Positions 5,258 to 11,874 of a DNA stretch of 11,874 bases are shown in pieces (positions within the stretch are counted from its first letter, which is position 1; each line of letters begins with the position of its first letter). Position numbers and translations under genes: made by a program. The DNA lies in contig WTXG01000583.1 in the NCBI GenBank assembly GCA_022496185.1, forward strand, positions 1-11,874, read 5' to 3'. The notes under the pieces were generated by a model, which saw nothing but the letters and a program-made list of their open reading frames with translations, was not told the origin of the DNA and did not search any database. This stretch comes from Multifurca ochricompacta (Eukaryota > Basidiomycota > Agaricomycetes > Russulales > Russulaceae).

Positions 5258-8200
5258 TCGGCTCGACCCCATTGGCCTGGGCAAGAGCACTCCATGTAAC
5301 TTCTGTATATACTAGTCATTTCAAATCGTTGAAAATACCAGTACATTTTGAAACCAAGCAGAAGACGGCCGACAGACAAATATTGATCAACTCTGGAGCA
5401 ACGGATAACTTCATCAGTCAACGACTCCAGAGGACGCTAGGACTGGGGACACAGTTACTCCCCCAAGAGAAAAACATTTGGAATATAGATGGGACAGCTA
5501 ACAAAGCTGGGAAAATCACACATTGCTGTGATTTAGAAGTACAGGTTGGGGAACGAACGAAACAACTTCACTTCCTCATCACGGATCTAGGAGAGGAAGA
5601 CATGGTTCTGGGATACCCATGGCTGGCAGCATTCGAACCCAAGATCAACTGGGCAGAAGCCACCATGGATAAAGATTTCTACCCAGTCATCATTACGTCC
5701 CTAGGATATGACTACACTACACAACACCCTCTCACCCATGCTATTGTCATGGGATCGGCCGTCACCTGGAGTGACGTAGAGCCTGTGGATCAGGTGTACT
5801 GTTATGTTACAAAAGCATCAGAATTGGCCCAGGCAGAGGCACAGAAGAACCCTGAAAGAATGTTTGAAGAAGTAGTCCCTGTAGAGTATCATCGACACTG
5901 GAAGGTCTTCTCAGAGGAAGAGTCACAATGCTTTCCCCCTTCTCGACCTTGGGACCATGCTATTGACTTCATCCCAGATGCCCCGCGATCAGTGGACTGT
6001 AAGATCTATCCCTTATCACAGCCAGAGAAGGAAGCGCTTTCTACCTTCCTGGAGGAACACCTGGCAAAAGGATACATATGACCTTCCAACTCACCTTATG
6101 CATCACCCTTCTTTTTCATCAAAAAGAAGGATGGGAAATTACGACCAGTACAGGACTACAGACGGATTAACAAACTCACGGTGAAAAATAACTACCCACT
6201 TCCGCTAATCTCGGAAATCATCGACAAAATGCATGATAAAGCCCTATTTTCAAAAATGGACGTTCGTTGGGGGTACAATAACATTTGCATCCGAGAAGGC
6301 GACCAGCCCAAAGCCGCCTTCAAGACCAATCAAGGGCTCTTCGAACCCAATGTTATGTTCTTTGGCTTGACGAACTCACCGGCAACCTTCCAGGCCATGA
6401 TGAATCACATTTTCCGAGACCTGATCCTTATGGAAGAAGTCGTGGTGTATATGGACAATATCCTGGTAGCCACGAAGGACGACATTCACCACCACTGAAC
6501 CCGAGTTCATGAGGTACTAGAAATTCTGGCAAAACACGACCTCTATCTGAAGCCCGCCAAGTGTTCTTTCGAACAGAAGACGGTTGAATACCTGGGTGTT
6601 ATCCTAGAAGGGGGGCAAGTGCGCATGGACCCTGTAAAGGTGCAAGGCATTTGAGAATGGACTGCCCCTCAGTGTACCAAGGACATCAGATCGTTTATTG
6701 GATTCTGCAACTTCTACCAACGCTTTGTCAAGGGATTCTCGGCTATCGCCCAACCACTCAATGACTTGCTGAAGAAAGACGTGCCCTGGCATTGGGATGA
6801 ACTACAGCAGAAAGCATTTGACCAGATAAAAGCGATTATCAGCTCCGAGCCGGTTCTTATCCAACCTGACCTAGCCAAGCCCTTCGAACTGGAGGTTGAT
6901 GCGTCCATGTATGCCAACGGCGCAGTCTTATCACAGAGAGATACGGGAGGAATTCTTCATCCCGTCACATTCTACTCAGAAACGTTCTCACCGGCAGAAA
7001 GGAATTACGACATTTGGGACAGGGAATTATTGGCTATCGTAAAAGCATTACGACATTGGCGACCATACTTGGCTGGATCCCCACACAAAACCATCATCTA
7101 TACAGACCACTCCAACCTTTTGTACTGGAGAGAACCACACAAGATCAGCTGACAAATAGCACGAGAAGTCCTAGAGCTTGAAGAGTATAACTTCACGCTT
7201 AAACACTTACCTGGAGCTCATAATGCACGAGCCAACGCCCTGTCCAGACCAACTGGACGAGATGAAGGGGAAAACAACAATGACAATATCGTCGTTTTAC
7301 CAGAAGATGTCTTCGCAAAGACCACTGTTGTTAGCCTCCATGACATGGATCTATGGGCCCAAGTAACGCAAAACATGAACCAGGAACTGTGCAAATCCTG
7401 GGCGGAGCCGCATAACATAAAAATGAAAGACGGCCTCTGGTGGAAAGACGGCGATCGATTGGTTGTCACCAGTGGCGACAACATTAAGAGGGGGGTGATT
7501 CATTTTCACCACGATCTTCCCTCTGCAGGACACCTGGGGATTGCAAATACATACGCCCTTGCCAAATGAGATTACTGGTGGCCAAACATGAAAAAGGATG
7601 TTGAAGCATATGTCAAAGGATGCGCAGAATGCCAGGCAAACAAAGTAAATACTCACCCAAGACCACTGGCACCTTCACCCATTACGCCGATTGCAACAGC
7701 TCCCTTCCAGACCATCGCCATGGACTTTATTGTCAAACTCCCACAGTCACAGGGATATGACTCAATACTCACCATTACGGACCATGACTATTCAAAGGCT
7801 GCCCTCTTCATCCCCTGCAACGAGACAATATCAGCGGAAGGAGTTGTGAAACTCTACCTGGACCACGTCTACCGGCATTATGGACTGCCGCAGAAGATTA
7901 TTTCTGACCGAGACCCACGGTTTGCTTCCATGTTCGCACGAGCCCTCTGTAAACGTCTTGACATTCAACAGAACATCTCTACCGTGTATCACCCCCAGAC
8001 AGACGGACAGTCAGAGCAGACAAATCAGTGGCTAGAACAATATCTTTGATTTTGGTGTAACGAACAACAGAATGACTGGGCAGAATGGCTGGCGACAGCT
8101 GAGTTTGCGCATAATAGTTGGGCAAATGGAATGACAAAGACCACCCCCTTCTCTCTTATTATGGGATGGAACCCTCGCACCACATGGACAGACAAACCCA

Positions 8201-8558
8201 CGAACATACCATCTGTGACACAGTGTATCGACCAATGGGAGGAAATACGGGAATCGGCCAGTAGAAACCTTCAGAAGGCGCAAAGGACCCTAGCCGAGAA
8301 GCCTACTAAGTTTACGCCCTACCAGGTTGGGGATCAAGTCTGGTTAGAAGGGCGCAATATCCACACGTCGCACCCAACGGCAAAATTAGCTCCCAGATGT
8401 CACGGCCCCTTTGTAATCGAACAGAAGCTTTCGGACATCACGTACAAGCTCACGTTACCCGCCACCTGGAAGATACACCCCGTCCTCCATGCTAGCCTTC
8501 TCATGCCGTACAAAGAAACTGCTATTCATGGACAGAACTTTCCCAGACCCCCCCCTGA
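5254..8558 (+). pseudogene. pol: Pol of copy B: protease, reverse transcriptase, RNase H, integrase; six in-frame TGA codons
   Basis: One frame (-1 relative to gag) is traceable over about 1,100 codons without indels. Protease: the D(S/T)GA box reads NSGA, with Asn codon 5389-5391. Reverse transcriptase: about 6040-6560, first catalytic Asp at 6259, but YMDD is YMDN (Asn codon 6457-6459). RNase H: Asp 6898, Glu 7024, Asp 7105 intact. Integrase: His residues at 7501-7531 and Cys-X2-Cys at 7621-7632 for zinc, then Asp 7723, Asp 7906 and Glu 8014 with DD35E spacing, and GPF at 8404-8412. TGA codons are at 6079, 6496, 6652, 7150, 7567 and 8047. The 6079 TGA aligns with CGT in copy C. The chromodomain is missing because the copy C LTR starts at 8559. 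Confidence 0.88.
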
Positions 8559-8666
8559 TGTTACAACCTCTACCGTCTGTCCCCATTTTCTTTCTATTGC
8601 CCAACGACGACCCCTCCTTGCCGCCCACTTTACACTTCTCGATCACATCTCCATCGTGGGACCCCT

Positions 8667-8672
8667 CACGTG
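8667..8672. promoter_or_regulatory. CACGTG palindrome in copy C U3
   Basis: A single E-box type hexamer, recognised by fungal bHLH factors in general. It is not obviously shared with copy B, so this is only a candidate. Confidence 0.2.
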
Positions 8673-8735
8673 CCCTGCTCCCATCCCCGTGACCCAGTTT
8701 ATATCTGTTGACGCATTGTTTACTTATGATTGCTT

Positions 8736-8767
8736 CCTTATCTCCTTATCTCTTTATCTCCTTATCT
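8736..8767 (-). promoter_or_regulatory. Four tandem GATA-type octamers in copy C U3
   Basis: CCTTATCT occurs four times head to tail (8736, 8744, 8752 with one substitution, 8760). On the minus strand each holds AGATAA, an HGATAR GATA-factor site. A fifth TTATCT is at 8857-8862. The array ends about 115 bp upstream of the TATA element. Regulation by a GATA factor is inferred. Confidence 0.5.
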
Positions 8768-8880
8768 TAAGATCGGACACTTACTTAGTACCCTATCAGA
8801 AGCTAGGCTTTACGCCCTACGCTTTCGTATATTTGGGCCCATCTGACTCTGTGCTCTTATCTCGTAGACGCCCACTGAGT

Positions 8881-8892
8881 TACGTATATAAG
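8881..8892 (+). promoter_or_regulatory. TATA element of copy C LTR promoter
   Basis: TACGTATATAAG is identical to 3431-3442 and lies 322 bp into the LTR (320 in copy B). The predicted transcript start at 8919 is 34 nt after the TATATAAG start. Confidence 0.8.
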
Positions 8893-8918
8893 TCCGCTGT
8901 AGCTACCCTGTAGACCTC

Positions 8919-8929
8919 AGACTTGACTT
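8919..8929 (+). promoter_or_regulatory. Predicted transcript 5' end and self-primer of copy C
   Basis: AGACTTGACTT is perfectly complementary to 9156-9166. Compared with copy B one base differs (T for C), and the partner base differs correspondingly (A for G), so the pairing is preserved. Confidence 0.78.
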
Positions 8930-8991
8930 ATTGAATACATCGGTGCCTGTCTTCTGGACATCCCCCTTTGATCTCTGACTCAGTTGTCTCA

Positions 8992-9006
8992 AGTGCTTTT
9001 GGCACT
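8992..9006 (+). other. Conserved small hairpin in the copy C leader
   Basis: AGTGC-TTTTG-GCACT, extendable by one A-T pair (8991/9007), starts 73 nt after the predicted transcript start, exactly as in copy B. A second short stem follows nearby in copy C (AGGGA-AGCG-TCCCT) and, imperfectly, in copy B. Confidence 0.5.
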
Positions 9007-9114
9007 TCTCCGCTTAACATCGTCTTAGGGAAGCGTCCCTTTGACCTTGACTCATCCCCCTTACACTCCAAGAGGCCTTATTGGTTTCTTACCTGACCCT
9101 ACGAATTACGCTGT

Positions 9115-9129
9115 CACACAAGTTGTGTG
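9115..9129 (+). other. U5 hairpin next to the primer binding site, copy C
   Basis: CACACAA-G-TTGTGTG is a near-perfect palindrome ending 24 nt before the LTR end. The primary sequence differs from the copy B stem at the same place, so base pairing rather than sequence seems to be kept. The one-base loop would open in RNA to a shorter stem. Confidence 0.5.
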
Positions 9130-9155
9130 GAACGTCCCGCACCGGACGTAACATC

Positions 9156-9166
9156 AAGTCAAGTCT
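9156..9166 (+). promoter_or_regulatory. Self-priming primer binding site of copy C
   Basis: AAGTCAAGTCT begins 2 nt after the LTR and pairs over exactly 11 nt with 8919-8929. The gag ATG follows only 6 nt later, so nearly the whole leader is LTR. Confidence 0.78.
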
Positions 9167-9172
9167 CTCATC

Positions 9173-10686
9173 ATGGCTTCCAGCCACAGTCAGACCTTGT
9201 TTAAAGAAGAACTTATCGAACGTCGAGAAGAGCATAATCTTTCACAGCAGACACTTGGCTCTGCCGCCTGGAAGGACTTTGAATCCGAGTTTGGATACTA
9301 CGTCTATTACGACGGAAGATACCAACCGGTAGAATACGACGACGAGAAGAGGGTTTGGTATCGGATCCGATATTCGGATAGCCGACACTCTTGGGTCACT
9401 ACAGGACCCGCCCCACCTGAATTCGGATTAGGACCGTGGAGAGAAAATCCCCCGGCCATTGTCACGGACTCTGAACCGGAAGAGTACGTAGAAGAACATA
9501 GCGAAGAAGCACTGGTATTAGCGTCGACTACAACCCCAGTTGCACCAGCAGTTGTCACGATCAGAGCCCCTGCTTTGACAACTCCTCAGATATCCACACA
9601 GTCCACCAGCACCGTCACTCCACCGAAACAAAGAATGTCTACTATCGCCGCCCAGCTCCCAGACCCAGTCCCTCCTCCCCCGCCACCTCCGCCAGCAATA
9701 ATGCCACCAAATATACCGCCACCTTCTGGGTGGCTGTCGGGAGTATTGCCCCAGACATTCACCGGAGACCGCTCCCAGAGCAAGAAATTCATGCTGGAGT
9801 TTACAACATTCAAGAATTTCAACCATGATGTTCCCCAGATCATCAATCCCTTTCAGCGTGCCAATCTCTTCCTATCTCTGGTACGAGGAGACGCAGTAGA
9901 TGACTGGACAATGGAACAGCTGGAGTGGCTAAATGAAGAAGTTGAAAGTGGTTGTCGTACCACTAGTGAAGGCCTTTGGGAAACGATTGCCCAGAGATTC
10001 AAAGACGTATCACAGATGGGCAGGCCAAGCAGAAGGCTGCCCGAGAGCTGAAGTCCCTTAAAATGGAAAAGGGAGAATTGGACGCCTATGTGGCGAAGTT
10101 CAGAAGCCTGGCTAATAGGGCTGGGTACGACACGGACGAAGAGGCTACATTGGACCTCTTCTCGCAAGGGTTGCCCAACCCGCTGGTCAAAAACATTATC
10201 CAGTTCCATCACCCCCAGGACTGGGATGCATGGGTCGATGCTGCCAGACGACAGCAACAGGATTATCTCGACTTCCAGACACGTTTTGGAGTCGACACTA
10301 AGAAAGGAAAAACCCGTGACCAGTGGAAGGCCGCCTTTGGAGTTAAACCCGCCCATGCCCCCCAAAGGGATCCAAATGCGATGGACACTTCGGCTGACAG
10401 AACCAGAGCGCGAGTGGCGCTTACTGAAGACGAGAGACAAACGCTGATGAAGGAGGGGAGATGCTTTCGCTGCAAAGCGTTGGGCCACATGTCAAGGGAA
10501 TGCCCAAGGAAAGGGGCACGAGTGGCGGAAGCAACGGTCTCACCTATCCACAACAATCCACCCACCGTCGACAGGAAAACGCCGACAAAAGAAGAAAAGG
10601 CGCAGAAATATGGGCAAATATGATGAAGGAAAGTGAGGAAGTGCGAGCCATCTTGGTAGAAAAGGTTCGCCAAAAAGGATTTTTGA
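9173..10686 (+). pseudogene. gag: Gag of copy C, ATG intact, frame broken by small deletions
   Basis: Capsid/nucleocapsid protein of the same family as copy B Gag. ATG 9173 lies 19 nt after the LTR. The frame is open to about 10008, covering the conserved N-terminal region (FGYYVYYDGRYQPVEYDDEK), a poly-Pro stretch near 9669-9695 and the start of the Gag core (SLVRGDAVDDWTMEQLEW). One base is missing at about 10008-10011 and one at about 10602 relative to copy B. Reading therefore moves through three frames, with the zinc knuckle (CFRCKALGHMSREC, 10462-10503) in the middle one. Near 10660-10672 a net 2-nt difference from copy B brings the gag frame directly into pol, so no -1 shift would be needed here. 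There are no nonsense substitutions. Confidence 0.82.
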
Positions 10687-11874
10687 TTGGCTCTACCCCA
10701 TCGGCCTGGGCACGAGCATTACATGTAACCTCTGTGTACACTAGTCGCTTCAAATCACTGAAAATACCAGTACATTTCGAGACTACGCAGAGGACGGCCG
10801 ACCGAGACATCCTGATAGATTCAGGAGCTACGATAACTTCATCAGTCCGCGAATGGCAAAGACTATGGGTTGGGGATGCTGGAACTTCCCCAAGAAAAGA
10901 ATATTTGGAAATAGATGGGACGGCCAATAGAGCTGGGAAGATCACTCATTACACCGACCTCAACGTCCAAGTAGGAGAAAGGACAAAGCAATTCGATTCC
11001 TTGTCACCAATCTGGGAGTGAAGATCTGATCCTAGGGTATCCGTGGTTGCTGCGTTTGAACCAAAAATCAATTGGAGCGATGCAACCATGGACAAGGAAT
11101 GTTACCCTGTTCTCATTACATCGTTGGGATACGATTATGCTGTCAGACATGCGAAGACAGTAGACGAGGACGAAGGTCGCTGTTATGCCACCAAGGCATC
11201 GGAACTTGCCCAGAAGGCAGCGGAGGACATACTGAGAAGACCTTTGAAGAGGTGGTGCCAACAGTGTATCACCAACACTGGAAGGTGTTCTCGGAAGAGG
11301 AATCACAGCGTTTCCCCCTGCGCGACCTTGGGATCATGCTATCGAATTTACACCTGACACCCCATCTGCCATCGACTGCAAAATCTACCCATTATCCCCG
11401 AAGGAGCAGACAGCCCTCACGACGTTCCTCGAAGAGCACCTCGCAAAAGGCTACATTCGTCCATCCAAGTCACCATATGCATCACCCTTCTTCTTCATCA
11501 AAAGAAGGATGGTAAACTCCGACCAGTCCAGGATTACCGACGAATAAACGCTCATACCATAAAGAATGCTTACCCCCTTCCTCTTATCTCTGAACTCATC
11601 GATACCATGCGGGACAAATCCCTCTTCTCCAAAATGGACGTCCGATGGGGGTACAACAACATCAGAATTAAGGAAGGAGATCAATGTAAAGCCGCGTTTA
11701 AAACCAACCAGGGACTCTTCGAGCCAAATGTCATGTTCTTCGGCCTTACCAACTCGCCTGCCACTTTTCAATCTATGATGAACCACATTTTCCGCGACCT
11801 CATCCTCACAGTGAAGTAGTGGTGTACATGGATGACATCCTTGTGGCGACGACGGACGATTTGCGGCCCATCAC
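10683..11874 (+). pseudogene. pol: Pol of copy C: protease and first part of reverse transcriptase, multiple single-base deletions
   Basis: Same order as copy B. The protease box ILIDSGAT has its catalytic Asp (10818-10820). A conserved linker covers FEPKINW to WKVFSEEES. The reverse transcriptase starts with [17 protein letters not shown] (about 11450-11500), then has [12 protein letters not shown] with catalytic Asp and an intact YMDD (11825-11836), where the window ends. Relative to copy B single bases are missing near 10832, 10871, 10910, 10993, 11020, 11049, 11240, 11311, 11502 and 11813. Most are simplest explained as the loss of one base from a short run. As written it cannot encode a continuous protein, but each segment is well conserved. 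Confidence 0.82.

Larger units (their letters stand above)
3111..8558 (+). mobile_element. Ty3/gypsy chromovirus copy B: 5' LTR, gag and pol lacking its chromodomain
   Basis: Order: LTR 3111-3705, primer binding site 3708-3718, gag 3728-5257, pol 5254-8558 (protease, reverse transcriptase, RNase H, integrase with GPY/F). Placing integrase after RNase H defines Ty3/gypsy, and the relation to copy A plus the GPY/F module places it with chromoviruses. Pol stops at 8558, seven codons before the point where copy A's chromodomain starts, because the LTR of copy C begins there. Copy B is dead: seven in-frame TGA codons, a GTG in place of the gag ATG, and Asn in place of catalytic Asp in protease and reverse transcriptase. 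I found no indels across 3.3 kb of pol. Confidence 0.88.
8559..9153 (+). repeat. 5' LTR of copy C (595 bp)
   Basis: It begins TGTTAC and ends GTAACA, a perfect 6-bp inverted terminal repeat with the TG...CA ends typical of LTRs. Its length is identical to the copy B LTR. U3 is strongly diverged from copy B. TATA, leader hairpin and primer-binding geometry are conserved. Confidence 0.9.
8559..11874 (+). mobile_element. Ty3/gypsy chromovirus copy C: 5' LTR, gag and start of pol, cut by the window end
   Basis: LTR 8559-9153, primer binding site 9156-9166, gag from ATG 9173, pol from about 10683 to beyond the window. It is colinear with copy B but clearly diverged in LTR, gag and pol, so it is a separate element rather than the 3' end of copy B. 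It keeps the gag ATG, protease Asp (10818-10820) and YMDD (11825-11836). Its only defects are about a dozen one-base losses after about 10.0 kb. No target duplication can be tested because the 3' LTR is outside. Confidence 0.87.

Noticed and set aside
8560..8913. Continuation of the integrase frame into the copy C LTR
   Set aside because: The frame is open by chance; the sequence is LTR (TGTTAC border, TATA element) and does not resemble the chromodomain seen in copy A.
3111..9153. The two LTRs as the 5' and 3' LTR of one element
   Set aside because: U3 regions are too diverged, no polypurine tract precedes 8559, and the gag after the second LTR belongs to a distinct copy.
1..11874. CRISPR arrays, rRNA, tRNA genes, bacterial operon signals
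   Set aside because: None seen on either strand; repeats present are transposon ends, LTRs and one octamer array.

Overview
The window looks like repeat-rich, heterochromatin-type DNA from a filamentous fungus, most likely a mushroom-forming basidiomycete (Agaricomycetes). I infer this from the style of the chromovirus polyproteins and of the Tc1-like transposase; no host gene is present to confirm it. Nothing here looks like a working host gene. Everything is transposable element, and almost all of it is broken.

Layout: (1) 1-3110 is the 3' part of a Ty3/gypsy chromovirus pol (copy A): integrase end, GPY/F module, chromodomain, then an unrecognised C-terminal extension. Copy A is split at a TA dinucleotide by (2) a 1,621-bp palindromic Tc1/mariner derivative (846-2466). 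This derivative consists of two nearly identical copies of a Tc1 left end facing each other around a 52-bp centre, with a TA target duplication. The copy A reading frame resumes in phase on the far side. (3) 3111-8558 is copy B, a second chromovirus: a 595-bp LTR, a self-priming type primer binding site, gag, and pol (protease, reverse transcriptase, RNase H, integrase) that stops just before the chromodomain. (4) 8559-11874 is copy C, a third related element: a 595-bp LTR, primer binding site, gag, and pol up to the reverse transcriptase YMDD box, where the window ends.

The three chromovirus copies have the same orientation but are clearly diverged, so they are not one recent tandem duplication. 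The LTRs of B and C each start inside what still reads as pol of the preceding copy, with no polypurine tract in front. This fits serial nesting (C in B in A) better than a head-to-tail array. Copies A and B are decayed by in-frame TGA codons, and copy B has Asp-to-Asn changes in both the protease and reverse transcriptase active sites. Copy C has no nonsense changes but about a dozen single-base losses, mostly in short homopolymers, all after about 10.0 kb.

The best signal is in the two LTR/leader regions. The predicted first 11 nt of each transcript are perfectly complementary to an 11-nt site 2 nt downstream of the same LTR, as in Tf1-type self-priming elements. A compensatory base-pair change between copies B and C preserves the pairing.
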